Shown here: one piece after another, positions 35,539-44,535 of the stretch | Layout of the letters: every line of letters starts with the position of its first letter | How positions within the stretch are numbered: position 1 is the first letter of the stretch | The notes under the pieces: model-generated | What the model was told of the DNA's origin: nothing | The model's input: only the letters and a program-made list of their open reading frames with translations | The model's database searches: none | Assembly: GCA_937911325.1 (NCBI GenBank) | Contig: CALDSD010000050.1 | Span: 1-44,535 of the forward strand | DNA length: 44,535 nt | Source of the DNA: an uncultured Neomegalonema sp. | GTDB taxonomy: Bacteria; Pseudomonadota; Alphaproteobacteria; Rhodobacterales; Rhodobacteraceae | Reading direction: 5' to 3' | Program-made: the position numbers and the translations under genes

Positions 35539-36762
35539 TTAGAGGTTCATCAACAGGCGGCGCGGATCCTCGATCGCTTCCTTGACGCGCACGAGGAAGG
35601 TGACCGCCTCTTTCCCGTCGATAATACGGTGGTCGTAGCTCATCGCGATATACATCATGGGCCGCGCGACGATCTGCCCATTCACCACCATGGGACGCTC
35701 TTGGATCTTGTGCATTCCCATGATGCCCGACTGCGGCGGGTTCAGGATCGGCGACGACATCAGCGAGCCGTACACGCCGCCATTTGAGATCGTGAAAGTG
35801 CCGCCCTGCAGCTCGGCCATGGAGAGCTTGCCGTCTCTCGCCCGTGCTCCGAGCTCGCCGATCTTCTTCTCAATATCGGCGAAATCCATCCGATCCGCGT
35901 CGCGCACAACCGGCACGACCAAGCCCTGCGGCGTGCCGACGGCGACGCCGATATGATAGTAGTTCTTGTAGACGAGATCCGTTCCGTCGATCTCTGCGTT
36001 CACCGCCGGAACCGCTTTCAGCGCGTTGACAACCGCCTTCACGAAGAAGCTCATGAAGCCAAGCTTCACGCCATGGCTTTTCTCGAACTGCTCCTTGTAC
36101 TCCTTCCGAAGCGCCATGATCTCGGTCATGTCCACCTCGTTGTAGGTGGTCAGCATGGCGGCGGTGTTCTGGGCGTCCTTCAGGCGACGCGCGATCGTCT
36201 GGCGCAAGCGCGTCATTCGCACGCGCTCTTCGCGAGTCGCATCCTCTTGCGCGACGGGAGCCCGCGGGGCCTGAGCCGGCGCCGGCGTCTCCGCCGGGCC
36301 GTGCGTGAGCGCCTTGAGCACATCTTCTTTCATAACCCGACCGTCGCGGCCCGTGCCGGCGACCTGGTCGCTTGAGAGACCGTGTTCCGCCATCATCTTC
36401 TTGGCGGATGGCGCATCCTCGACGTCGGTGCGACCGCCGCCGACTGCGGCCGCCGCGGGCGCGGGCGCGGCGACTGCCGCCGCGGCTTCCGCCTTCGCAG
36501 GCGCGGCGGCGGGGGCTGCGCCTTCGCCTTCCGCGACTGTCGCAAGCAGTGCGTTCACTTCGACCGTCTCGCCTTCCTGCGCGATGATCTCTCCCAGAAC
36601 ACCCGCAGCCGGCGACGGAACCTCGACCGAGACCTTGTCGGTCTCCAGCTCGCACAGCATCTCGTCCACCGCGACCGCATCGCCAGGCTTCTTGAACCAG
36701 GTTGCGATCGTCGCCTCGGTCACCGACTCTCCAAGGGTCGGCACCCTTACTTCAACGCTCAT
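35539..36762 (-). CDS. odhB: 2-oxoglutarate dehydrogenase E2, dihydrolipoyl succinyltransferase
   Basis: Core subunit of the 2-oxoglutarate dehydrogenase complex. The 407-residue product has one lipoyl domain (about 1-78, lipoylated Lys43 in ETDKVSV), an Ala/Pro linker, a peripheral subunit-binding domain (about 117-150, with [14 protein letters not shown] and [13 protein letters not shown]), a second linker, and the acyltransferase domain with SYDHRIIDG near the end (His378, Asp382). GGAGG precedes the ATG. It follows sucA by 67 bp. The Ala-rich linker is strongly biased in composition but normal for E2. Confidence 0.97.
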   Translation of the reverse strand: MSVEVRVPTLGESVTEATIATWFKKPGDAVAVDEMLCELETDKVSVEVPSPAAGVLGEIIAQEGETVEVNALLATVAEGEGAAPAAAPAKAEAAAAVAAPAPAAAAVGGGRTDVEDAPSAKKMMAEHGLSSDQVAGTGRDGRVMKEDVLKALTHGPAETPAPAQAPRAPVAQEDATREERVRMTRLRQTIARRLKDAQNTAAMLTTYNEVDMTEIMALRKEYKEQFEKSHGVKLGFMSFFVKAVVNALKAVPAVNAEIDGTDLVYKNYYHIGVAVGTPQGLVVPVVRDADRMDFADIEKKIGELGARARDGKLSMAELQGGTFTISNGGVYGSLMSSPILNPPQSGIMGMHKIQERPMVVNGQIVARPMMYIAMSYDHRIIDGKEAVTFLVRVKEAIEDPRRLLMNL

Positions 36763-36829
36763 TTCTCATCCTCCGCTCTCGCGTATTCTTGTCTCAGCGT
36801 TTTGGTCCCGCCCCGCATCAGGCGGCAGT

Positions 36830-39802
36830 CTATCCGATCGTAAGCGCGTCGTTGACGAGCTCGGCTTGCTCGGCCTTATGCCGCGCCGCGAGGCCGGTGG
36901 CCGGCGAAGCCGACGCTTTCCGGCCGGCATACCGCGCACGCGTCTGCTTCGCGCCAATCTCTGTCAGACACTCTTCGATGTTCGGTTCAACAAAGAACCA
37001 TGCGCCCTGGTTCTTCGGCTCCTCCTGGCACCAGATGATCTCAGCATCCTTGAAGCGGCTCAGCTCCTCCTTCAAGGGCACCGCCGGGAAAGGATAAAAC
37101 TGCTCCATGCGCATGAGGTAAACGTCGTCTAGTCCGCGGGCGTCGCGCTCTTCCAACAGGTCGAAATAGACTTTCCCAGAGCATAGGACGACGCGGCGGA
37201 TCTCCGCGTCGGGTTTCAGTTCCGTCTGAGAGTCGCCGAGCTGCGCGCTATCCCAGAGAATTCGGTGGAAGCTCGATTCCGGCCCAAGTTCATGGATCTT
37301 CGACACGCACATCTTGTGACGCAGCAAAGACTTGGGCGTGAACAGGATCAGCGGCTTGCGGAAACTGCGATGCAGCTGCCGCCGCAAAATGTGGAAGTAG
37401 TTCGCGGGGGTCGAACAATTCGCGACAATCCAGTTGTCCTCGGCCGAGTTCTGCAGAAATCGTTCGATGCGCGCGGACGAGTGTTCGGGCCCCTGCCCCT
37501 CAAAGCCATGCGGCAGCAGCATGACCAGACCGGACATCCGAAGCCATTTCAGCTCGCCCGAGCTGATGAACTGGTCGATCATAATCTGCGCGCCGTTGAC
37601 GAAGTCGCCGAACTGCGCCTCCCAAAGGACCAGCGCGTTTGGCTCCGCCAGCGAGTACCCGTATTCGAACCCGAGAACCGCGAACTCCGACAACATCGAG
37701 TCGACGACTTCGATCTCCGCCGCGCCGTCTCCGAGGTTCCTCAGCGGGAAATACCGTTCCTCCGTCTCTTGATCGGTGAACGCGGAATGGCGCTGCGAAA
37801 ACGTGCCGCGGACCGAGTCCTGTCCAACCAGGCGCACCGGATAACCCTCGGTCTGCAGAGAGCCGAACGCGAGGGCTTCCGCAGTCGCCCAGTCAAACCC
37901 CTCGCCTGTTTCGAACATCTTTTTCTTCTGTTCGAGCAAACGGCCGATCGTCTTATGCGGCTTGAGGTTCGATGGGACTGTCGTCAGGACGTTTCCGATC
38001 TGCTTGATCGTCTCCATCGGCACGCCCGTGTCGCCGCGTTGATAATGCTCCGTGCGCTCTTCAAGCCCGGACCATTTGCCGTCGAGCCAGTCGGCTTTGT
38101 TCGGGCGCCATTCCCGTCCGGCGTCGAACTCCTCATTCAGGTGGGCCTGAAAAGCCGCCTTCGCCTCCTCGACCTCGCCCTCGTCAATGAGACCGTCGCG
38201 GACCAGACGATCCGAATAGATCTGCAGGGTCGTCTTTTGCGTTTTGATCGTCTTGTACATCCGCGGCTGGGTGAACATCGGCTCATCGCCTTCGTTGTGC
38301 CCAAACCGCCGATAACAGAAGATGTCGATCACGACGTCCTTCTGGAACAGCTGACGAAACTCGGTGGCCACTTTCGCAGCATGGATCACCGCTTCTGGGT
38401 CGTCGCCGTTGACGTGGAAGATCGGCGCCTCCACGGCGAGCGCGACGTCAGACGGATACGGCGACGACCGCGAGTTGTGCGGGGACGTCGTGAACCCGAT
38501 CTGGTTGTTCACGATGATATGGATCGCGCCGCCGGTGCGGTGACCTTTCAGACCGGACAATCCGAGCGACTCCGTCACGACGCCCTGACCAGCGAACGCC
38601 GCGTCGCCGTGCAGCAGAACGGGGATGACCGCGCTGCGGTCGTCGACCGGGCACGCGCGCTGAACCTGCTTCGCACGCGCTTTTCCCAGAACGACTGGAT
38701 TGACCGCCTCGAGATGCGACGGGTTCGCCGTCAGCGACAAGTGCACCGTGTTGCCGTCGAACTCCCGGTCCGAAGATGCGCCCAAGTGGTACTTCACATC
38801 GCCCGAACCGCCCACGTCGTCCGGTTTGTAGGAGCCGCCCTGGAACTCGTGGAAGATCGCGCGGTAGGGCTTGCCCATCACATTGGCGAGAATGTTGAGA
38901 CGGCCGCGATGCGGCATGCCGATGACGATATCGTTGGCGCCCAGCGCGCCGCCCCGTTTGATGATCTGCTCCATCGCCGGGATCACCGACTCGCCGCCGT
39001 CGATGCCGAAGCGTTTTGTGCCCATGTATTTTACGTGAAGGAACTTCTCGAAGCCTTCGGACTCGACAAGCTTGTTCAGGATCGCCCGACGGCCTTCTTG
39101 CGTGAACGAGATCTCCTTATCGAAACCCTCGATGCGTTCTTTGAGCCAGGAGACTTGTTCCGGCGCCGAGATGTGCATGAATTGCAGCGCAAAGGTTCCA
39201 CAATACGTGCGCTTGAGCAGGCGAATGATCTCGCGCAGCGACGCCGTCTGCAGACCGAGGACGTTATCGATGAAAATGGGCCGGTCGAGGTCCGCTTCGG
39301 TAAAGCCGTAGGTCGTGGGGTCGAGCTCTGGATGCGGCTCCGGCTCGACCAGACCAAGCGGATCGAGATCGGCGATCAGGTGACCTCGAATACGGTAGGC
39401 GCGGATGATCATCAGCGCTCGCAGCGAGTCGAGCGTCGCGGCGCGCACTTGCGCTTCCGAAAGACCAACGCCGCCCTCGGCCGCTTTCGACTTCAGCTTC
39501 TCGGCGAGCTCCGCCGCCGCGGGCGCGTCCGACCACTGGCCATCGAACGCGGCGACCAGCTCCCCGTTTTCTTCACTGCCGCCATTGGTCGATCCCCAAC
39601 CGGGTCCCGACACTTCACGGGCGACGTCGGTGGGCGTATCGCCTAGCGAGCCGAAGAACGTTCGCCAGTTTTCCTCAACCGAACTCGGGTCATCCATGTA
39701 CCGCGCGTACATTTGTTCGACATAGGCGGCGTTTGCGCCCTGCAGAAACGAAGATTGTTCAAAGATGTCGTTGATGCTCGGCTGATCGTCTGGCGTCGCC
39801 AT
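36830..39802 (-). CDS. sucA: 2-oxoglutarate dehydrogenase E1
   Basis: Thiamine-diphosphate enzyme that decarboxylates 2-oxoglutarate in the TCA cycle. The 990-residue product begins with the N-terminal segment of OdhA/SucA (SINDIFEQSSFLQGANAAYVEQMY), continues with RAYRIRGH, GMPHRGRLNILANVM, HGDAAFAGQG (thiamine diphosphate loop), NNQIGFTT, FCYRRFGHNEGDEP, and ends with EEPKNQGAWFF. Length is typical. The Shine-Dalgarno is weak. Upstream is a 216-bp spacer containing a perfect 12-bp palindrome. It precedes odhB in the same direction. Confidence 0.98.
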   Translation of the reverse strand: MATPDDQPSINDIFEQSSFLQGANAAYVEQMYARYMDDPSSVEENWRTFFGSLGDTPTDVAREVSGPGWGSTNGGSEENGELVAAFDGQWSDAPAAAELAEKLKSKAAEGGVGLSEAQVRAATLDSLRALMIIRAYRIRGHLIADLDPLGLVEPEPHPELDPTTYGFTEADLDRPIFIDNVLGLQTASLREIIRLLKRTYCGTFALQFMHISAPEQVSWLKERIEGFDKEISFTQEGRRAILNKLVESEGFEKFLHVKYMGTKRFGIDGGESVIPAMEQIIKRGGALGANDIVIGMPHRGRLNILANVMGKPYRAIFHEFQGGSYKPDDVGGSGDVKYHLGASSDREFDGNTVHLSLTANPSHLEAVNPVVLGKARAKQVQRACPVDDRSAVIPVLLHGDAAFAGQGVVTESLGLSGLKGHRTGGAIHIIVNNQIGFTTSPHNSRSSPYPSDVALAVEAPIFHVNGDDPEAVIHAAKVATEFRQLFQKDVVIDIFCYRRFGHNEGDEPMFTQPRMYKTIKTQKTTLQIYSDRLVRDGLIDEGEVEEAKAAFQAHLNEEFDAGREWRPNKADWLDGKWSGLEERTEHYQRGDTGVPMETIKQIGNVLTTVPSNLKPHKTIGRLLEQKKKMFETGEGFDWATAEALAFGSLQTEGYPVRLVGQDSVRGTFSQRHSAFTDQETEERYFPLRNLGDGAAEIEVVDSMLSEFAVLGFEYGYSLAEPNALVLWEAQFGDFVNGAQIMIDQFISSGELKWLRMSGLVMLLPHGFEGQGPEHSSARIERFLQNSAEDNWIVANCSTPANYFHILRRQLHRSFRKPLILFTPKSLLRHKMCVSKIHELGPESSFHRILWDSAQLGDSQTELKPDAEIRRVVLCSGKVYFDLLEERDARGLDDVYLMRMEQFYPFPAVPLKEELSRFKDAEIIWCQEEPKNQGAWFFVEPNIEECLTEIGAKQTRARYAGRKASASPATGLAARHKAEQAELVNDALTIG

Positions 39803-39858
39803 GTCGCTCTTGCGCCCCTTTTCGTCCGCGCTCGTAATCCTGCGCTTGTCGGAAAACT

Positions 39859-39870
39859 GCTGAATTCAGC
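39859..39870. promoter_or_regulatory. 12-bp perfect palindrome upstream of sucA
   Basis: GCTGAATTCAGC is centred about 62 bp before the sucA start, in the spacer behind the DUF805 gene. Position and perfect symmetry suggest a dimeric repressor site, but no known consensus is matched, and no -35/-10 pair is clear around it. Confidence 0.4.
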
Positions 39871-40018
39871 GATTATCCGTTCCGATATACGACGCAGATT
39901 CCCGCGCGGCTACCGTCGCAGCGCGGAAAAATGAGATCTCGGGGAGATGTGAAGGAAGCTATGCGCGACAGTCCGACCGTTTCGGCGCGAGGCGCCATGA
40001 GCGCGTAACGGCAAATCG

Positions 40019-40495
40019 TCAGCCGCCAACGGGGGGCTCGGGGCCAAAATCGTTCGCGCCCACCTGACTGCGCCGCACCGACAGCACGAACACCACGATG
40101 GACATAACCACCATAAACGCGACGCCGCTAAACAGGAGAACCGGCGCTATGCCAGGCGCACTTTCGACGAGGAGAGAGGATAGGATGATCATCACGAAGC
40201 CGAAGACCGGCGACAGAGTCATCCAGCCTGACCAGCCGGTGTCGTGCATGCGTCTCCAGGAAACAGCAAAGAATGGAACGATGACGCCCAGAGAGACGAT
40301 CAGCCTGACGAGGCTCAGGATTTCGCCATCTTCTCCCAACTCAAACATCGGCGACAAGATCGCGTCGATGAAGGACGCAATGAACGTCACCACAAAAATG
40401 AAAAGATAGAACCACCAATACTCCGGACGTCGCGCGCGTCCCGAAAACGTAAAATACTTACTGAAACAAGCCTGGATTGCGTCGATAAATCCCAT
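40019..40495 (-). CDS. DUF805 family membrane protein
   Basis: A 158-residue DUF805 protein, a four-helix inner-membrane family with no known function. The conserved start (FSGRARRPEYWWFYLFIF) and the RRMHDTGWSGW motif are clear, with helices near 26-47, 61-80, 92-112 and 115-138. It lies between sucD and sucA in the TCA cluster. Its leader has an 8-bp inverted repeat just before the Shine-Dalgarno (GGAGAAAGGC), and a hairpin separates it from sucD, so it is probably transcribed on its own. Confidence 0.9.
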   Translation of the reverse strand: MGFIDAIQACFSKYFTFSGRARRPEYWWFYLFIFVVTFIASFIDAILSPMFELGEDGEILSLVRLIVSLGVIVPFFAVSWRRMHDTGWSGWMTLSPVFGFVMIILSSLLVESAPGIAPVLLFSGVAFMVVMSIVVFVLSVRRSQVGANDFGPEPPVGG

Positions 40496-40505
40496 GCCTT
40501 TCTCC

Positions 40506-40546
40506 TGATTGTAGCCAAACGAGGACGTCTCGCCCGATTACAATCA
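40506..40546 (-). promoter_or_regulatory. Inverted repeat in the DUF805 leader
   Basis: TGATTGTA and TACAATCA are perfect 8-bp inverted halves separated by 25 bp, with an inner CGAG/CTCG pair. The downstream half ends about 10 bases before the DUF805 start and abuts its Shine-Dalgarno, so as RNA it could hide the ribosome site, or as DNA serve as an operator. Confidence 0.45.
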
Positions 40547-40584
40547 TAATTGCAGGGATTTATCTCTATTTCTTTAAGACTGAC

Positions 40585-40619
40585 GCGCAGCGGCCCAAAC
40601 ATCGGGTCGCTGCGCTTTT
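40585..40619. terminator. Hairpin after sucD
   Basis: GCGCAGCG / CGCTGCGC, a perfect 8-bp stem with an inner CCC/GGG pairing, lies 8 bp after the sucD stop. On the minus strand, the direction of sucD, it is followed by GTCAGTCTTAAAG, which is only partly T-rich; the TTTT tract is on the plus-strand side. It probably ends sucC-sucD transcripts but is not a textbook intrinsic terminator. Confidence 0.5.
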
Positions 40620-40623
40620 GCGA

Positions 40624-41505
40624 TCAGCCGATCGCCTTGACGATCGCTTCGCCCAGATGCGCCGGGCTTTCGGCGACGACGATGCCGGCTGAGTTCATCG
40701 CTTCGATCTTGTCTTCGGCTCCGCCTTTTCCGCCGGCGACGATCGCGCCCGCGTGGCCCATGCGGCGTCCCGGAGGGGCCGTACGCCCGGCGATGAAACC
40801 GGCCATCGGCTTGGAACGACCCTTCTTCGCCTCGTCCGCGATGAACTGAGCCGCGTCCTCTTCCGCCGAACCGCCGATCTCTCCGATCATGATGATCGCC
40901 TCGGTCTCCGGATCGCCGAGCAGCAGCTCCAGCGCGTCAATGTGCTCAAAGCCCTTGATTGGATCGCCGCCGATGCCGATGCAGGTCGACTGACCCAGAC
41001 CCGCGACGGTTGTCTGGTGCACTGCTTCATAAGTCAGCGTGCCCGAACGGGAGACGATGCCGACCTTGCCACGCTTGTGAATATGGCCAGGCATAATCCC
41101 GATCTTGCACGCGTCCGGCGTGATCACGCCTGGGCAGTTGGGGCCGATCAGCGTCGACGATGAGCCTTCGAGCGCCCGTTTCACCTTCATCATGTCCATC
41201 ACCGGAATGCCTTCGGTGATGCAGACGATCAGCGGCATCTCCGCGTCGATCGCCTCGAGGATCGCGTCGCCCGCAAACGGCGGCGGCACATAGATCACCG
41301 TCGCGTCGCAACCGGTCGCTTCGCGCGCGGCGCCGACGGTGTCGAAGACAGGCAGGCCAATATGGCTCTCGCCGCCTTTGCCTGGCGTCACGCCGCCAAC
41401 CATCTTGGTGCCGTAAGCCACCGCTTGTTCGGTGTGGAAGGTGCCCTGCGAGCCGGTGAGGCCCTGGCAGATCACCTTGGTGTTTTCATCGACGAGGACC
41501 GCCAT
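40624..41505 (-). CDS. sucD: Succinyl-CoA synthetase alpha subunit
   Basis: Subunit carrying the phosphorylated histidine and the CoA site of succinyl-CoA synthetase. The 293-residue product has [18 protein letters not shown] at the N-terminus, the [10 protein letters not shown] segment, [11 protein letters not shown], and phosphohistidine His251 in [17 protein letters not shown] precedes the ATG. It is separated from its partner sucC by an unrelated methyltransferase gene, which is unusual since the two are normally adjacent. Confidence 0.98.
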   Translation of the reverse strand: MAVLVDENTKVICQGLTGSQGTFHTEQAVAYGTKMVGGVTPGKGGESHIGLPVFDTVGAAREATGCDATVIYVPPPFAGDAILEAIDAEMPLIVCITEGIPVMDMMKVKRALEGSSSTLIGPNCPGVITPDACKIGIMPGHIHKRGKVGIVSRSGTLTYEAVHQTTVAGLGQSTCIGIGGDPIKGFEHIDALELLLGDPETEAIIMIGEIGGSAEEDAAQFIADEAKKGRSKPMAGFIAGRTAPPGRRMGHAGAIVAGGKGGAEDKIEAMNSAGIVVAESPAHLGEAIVKAIG

Positions 41506-41560
41506 GCATCCCTCCCTTTCCAGTTCTAACAGAGCGGCGCGCGCCGCTCCTTGATCTAAT

Positions 41561-42310
41561 TTATTCCTTCACACCGAGAACGACGTCGTAAAAGATCTCC
41601 GATCCGTTCGAGCTCTTCCGGTGAAAATGCGACCGCCGGTATGCCTGACGCAGCGCTCCGCTATCGACCTTAGCCTGCACCCAGTCGCACAGCTCGATGC
41701 ATTCCGGGTCCGGGTCGTTCGGCTTCACGTGGAAGATGAACCAGCCGCCCGGCCGTAGCAGTTCGAAGCCCTTTTCAAAGCCTGCCATCGGAATGTGATT
41801 GCCCCAACCGGTCGCCGACGCCATGGCGACCGTGTTGAACTGCTCGTCCTCGAGCATCTCCTGTTCCGCCGTCGACAGGGCTGTCAGGTCAGCGACGACA
41901 TATTCGTCATAGAGCCCCGGACGGTCACGCTTGGCCGCCTCCGCCGCCTTGGGCTCGATATCGAGGCCGATCAGCCGGCCGACGCCGAGCGTGTGACGCA
42001 GCTCGTGACCGAACGCGCCGCTGCCGGCGCCGAGTTCGAGGACACGCAGCCCTTCCATATCGACGTTGTGCTCGTCCCAAACGCCCTTGATCGCGCCGGA
42101 CATCTCGGTCGGCGTCTCGCATTTCAGAACATGGTAGAGCGCGATGTCGTAGAGCCAGGGCACCTGGTACATAGACGCATAGTCGTGGATGTTGACGCGA
42201 CGGGTCTCACCGTCGAGGTCGGCGACCATGTACTCGTCATCCTGACGTGCGCTTCCGGGTTGTTCGAAACGCACGTTGTAGAGATGCGGAATGTAGTCGT
42301 AGCCGGCCAT
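41561..42310 (-). CDS. Class I SAM-dependent methyltransferase of unknown substrate, between sucC and sucD
   Basis: A 249-residue protein with a Rossmann-type methyltransferase core: motif [12 protein letters not shown] at 91-101, Asp117 in IGLDIE for the ribose hydroxyls, a later [18 protein letters not shown] strand-loop, and an N-terminal region of about 80 residues ([43 protein letters not shown]) that I do not recognise. The substrate is unknown. GGAG lies ten bases before the ATG. It sits 151 bp behind sucC and 55 bp ahead of sucD on the same strand, so cotranscription is likely. Possible roles include modifying a TCA enzyme or a small molecule, but nothing in the sequence decides. Confidence 0.85.
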   Translation of the reverse strand: MAGYDYIPHLYNVRFEQPGSARQDDEYMVADLDGETRRVNIHDYASMYQVPWLYDIALYHVLKCETPTEMSGAIKGVWDEHNVDMEGLRVLELGAGSGAFGHELRHTLGVGRLIGLDIEPKAAEAAKRDRPGLYDEYVVADLTALSTAEQEMLEDEQFNTVAMASATGWGNHIPMAGFEKGFELLRPGGWFIFHVKPNDPDPECIELCDWVQAKVDSGALRQAYRRSHFHRKSSNGSEIFYDVVLGVKE

Positions 42311-42461
42311 TCTGCTGGCGTCTCCTCAAGCGAGTTTTCGCGCTTCACGGCGCGGCTGCCACGTCGGGGCAGACTCTGGTCGTCTCCGTCTTCAAAACCG
42401 GGCTCGAGCGACCCGGCGCGGTGAAAGGCGACGCACCACGTCGCCCCATGCAGCGCTGGCC

Positions 42462-43661
42462 TCAGCCGGCTTCCTTTACGGCGTTCACGATCTTCTCGGC
42501 CGCGTCGGCCAAGTTGTCAGCCGCGATCACGTTCAAGCCGCTCTCGCCGATGATCTGTTTCCCGAGCTCTACGTTCGTGCCTTCCAGACGGACGACCAAC
42601 GGAACGCTCAACCCGACCTCCTTCACGGCGGCGATCACGCCCTCGGCGATGATGTCGCACCGCATGATGCCGCCAAAGATGTTGACCAGGATCCCTTTGA
42701 CCTTCGAGTCCGAGGTGATGATCTTGAAAGCCTCGGTGACTTTCTCTTTCGTCGCGCCGCCGCCAACGTCGAGGAAGTTCGCCGGTTCGGAGCCATAGAG
42801 TTTGATGATGTCCATGGTCGCCATGGCGAGGCCCGCCCCGTTGACCATGCAACCGATCTCACCGTCCAGGGCGATGTAGTTCAGATCGTATTTCGACGCT
42901 TCAAGCTCTTTTGGATCTTCTTCGGTCTCATCGCGCAGCTCCGCCAGTTCGGGGTGGCGGTACATCGCATTGCCGTCGAAGCTCATCTTGCAGTCGAGGC
43001 ACTTCAACGATCCTGACCCGTCGACAATGAGCGGATTGATTTCGATAAGATCGCAGTCTTTCTCGATGAACAGTTTATAGAGCGTCGCGATCAGGCGAAC
43101 GCACTCTTTGACCTGCTGCCCTTCAAGCTTCAGCGCATGAGCGACCTTGCGCCCATGGAACCCTGAGACGCCCGTGGCCGGGTCCACCGAGAAGCTGAGG
43201 ATCTTCTCTGGAGTCTCCGCCGCAACGTCCTCGATGTTCATGCCGCCCTCCGTCGACGCGACAAAGGACACGCGCGACGTCTGGCGATCCACCAACAGCG
43301 AAAGGTACAGCTCTCGCTGGATGTCCGACCCTTCTTCGATATAGACGCGGCCGACCGTCTTACCAGATGGGCCTGTCTGGTGCGTGACAAGCGTTTTGCC
43401 AAGCATCTGTTCGGCGAACTGCGTCGTCTCCTCGATCGACTTTGCGAGGCGAACGCCCCCCTTCTCGCCGGCGTCGGCTTCTTTGAAGGCGCCTTTGCCG
43501 CGACCTCCCGCGTGGATCTGGCTCTTCACGACCCAAACCGGACCGCCCAGCTCCTCGGCCGCGCGCCACGCTTCTTCCCCCGAGAAGGCCACCCGGCCCC
43601 CGCCGACAGGGGCTCCGTACTCGCGCAGAAGCGCCTTGGCTTGGTATTCATGAATGTTCAT
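42462..43661 (-). CDS. sucC: Succinyl-CoA synthetase beta subunit (ADP/GDP-forming)
   Basis: ATP-grasp subunit that makes ATP or GTP from succinyl-CoA. The 399-residue product has the start [16 protein letters not shown], the nucleotide-binding [12 protein letters not shown], the metal-site ENINPL-type segment read here as [13 protein letters not shown], and the C-terminal power helix region [10 protein letters not shown] with [17 protein letters not shown] precedes the ATG. Length is right. It follows mdh after a 318-bp spacer. Confidence 0.98.
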   Translation of the reverse strand: MNIHEYQAKALLREYGAPVGGGRVAFSGEEAWRAAEELGGPVWVVKSQIHAGGRGKGAFKEADAGEKGGVRLAKSIEETTQFAEQMLGKTLVTHQTGPSGKTVGRVYIEEGSDIQRELYLSLLVDRQTSRVSFVASTEGGMNIEDVAAETPEKILSFSVDPATGVSGFHGRKVAHALKLEGQQVKECVRLIATLYKLFIEKDCDLIEINPLIVDGSGSLKCLDCKMSFDGNAMYRHPELAELRDETEEDPKELEASKYDLNYIALDGEIGCMVNGAGLAMATMDIIKLYGSEPANFLDVGGGATKEKVTEAFKIITSDSKVKGILVNIFGGIMRCDIIAEGVIAAVKEVGLSVPLVVRLEGTNVELGKQIIGESGLNVIAADNLADAAEKIVNAVKEAG

Positions 43662-43979
43662 CTCGGGCTCCCATTCCGTCTTGTTCTAAAATGTCAGCTT
43701 CCCCCTGGCGACCGCAGTCTGGCATACCAGATACCTCTACGCAGCTTTCAACGGGTGCGCAACCCGCTGCGCTTGCTGCCAAAAGGGTGCGGGCTACTTG
43801 ACGCGCGGCCCAGGGCGGCGCGGCATCGTCACCTGCCAATGCCAGCTCTCTCGCAGCACGCTGGCCCGCTGTGCTGCAAGTCGCGCCGCGTTATCGCTGA
43901 GCTTCTGTTCAGGCGCGCCCCCTTCGCCAGATCCGGCGGCGGCCCGATCAGGGACGCCGTCGGCGCGGGGGTCGCTCTT
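43662..43979. other. Intergenic region between mdh and sucC
   Basis: No gene can be supported. On the minus strand the mdh reading frame, after its TGA, stays open for 60 codons to a TAG near 43797, and reads like protein at its end (SDNAARLAAQRASVLRESW). It has no ATG, GTG or TTG until about codon 42, so it cannot be an ordinary gene. A small hairpin CGGGT-N5-ACCCG lies near 43753-43767. No terminator with a T-run was seen. The sucC promoter is presumably here, but none was identified. Confidence 0.4.

Positions 43980-44535
<556 letters not shown>

Noticed and set aside
37265-39646. 793-codon open frame antisense to sucA
   Set aside because: Same explanation: composition mirrors the sucA codons, with no domain and no ribosome site of note.

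Overview
This window reads as a stretch of core chromosome from a GC-rich alphaproteobacterium. The signs are an F1-ATPase operon in the order atpH-A-G-D-C with no F0 genes beside it, a DUF484-xerC pair, a MarR/OmpR pair resembling PetP/PetR, a lone Flp pilin, and a TCA supercluster mdh-sucC-sucD-sucA-odhB-lpd. The flavour suggests the Caulobacterales/Maricaulales/Parvularculales side of the class, but this is an inference from gene content and I could not test it by alignment. No transposons, phage genes, CRISPR arrays, tRNAs or rRNAs were seen.

Layout. (1) 1-2815, plus strand: the end of cytochrome b, then cytochrome c1, an intrinsic terminator, and chorismate synthase. (2) 3073-12916, minus strand: an isolated Flp pilin, a periplasmic rhodanese, an RNA m5U methyltransferase, tlyA, a membrane protein and a TerB-like protein, then the isoprenoid genes dxs-ispA-xseB behind an HDAC-family deacylase, then a response regulator and a MarR regulator. 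(3) 13111-21849, plus strand: ilvE; rsfS-rlmH (overlapping), a PhnD-like binding protein, gpmI, envC-like, ctpA (overlapping), a terminator, a divergent polysaccharide deacetylase family protein, and rppH. This joins ribosome maturation, glycolysis, envelope maintenance and mRNA 5'-end turnover. (4) 21877-29332, minus strand: the F1 operon and priA. (5) 29437-32295, plus strand: a strikingly structured leader, a transaldolase, DUF484, xerC and a small unknown ORF. (6) 32282-44535, minus strand: a D-tartrate dehydratase-like enolase-superfamily gene, then the 2-oxoglutarate dehydrogenase/succinyl-CoA synthetase/malate dehydrogenase cluster, interrupted by a MAPEG protein, a DUF805 protein and an unassigned methyltransferase.

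How the genes work together. Much of the window is energy metabolism: TCA enzymes make NADH and GTP/ATP, the bc1 complex builds the proton gradient, and F1 uses it. Isoprenoid precursors (dxs, ispA) feed quinone and envelope lipid synthesis. EnvC and CtpA belong to cell-wall remodelling and envelope proteolysis.

Most noteworthy. No whole new gene system is visible. The best candidate for something undescribed is the intergenic region before the transaldolase gene. One element there can pair perfectly with three different partners, giving mutually exclusive stems, and a separate 70-nt bulged hairpin follows; this looks like a switching leader RNA. Other points are an insertion of about 50-60 residues in the last periplasmic loop of cytochrome b, a methyltransferase wedged between sucC and sucD, a deacetylase-family protein that has lost its DD motif, an rsfS with no ATG or GTG start at its expected 5' end, and several perfect palindromes in promoter regions.
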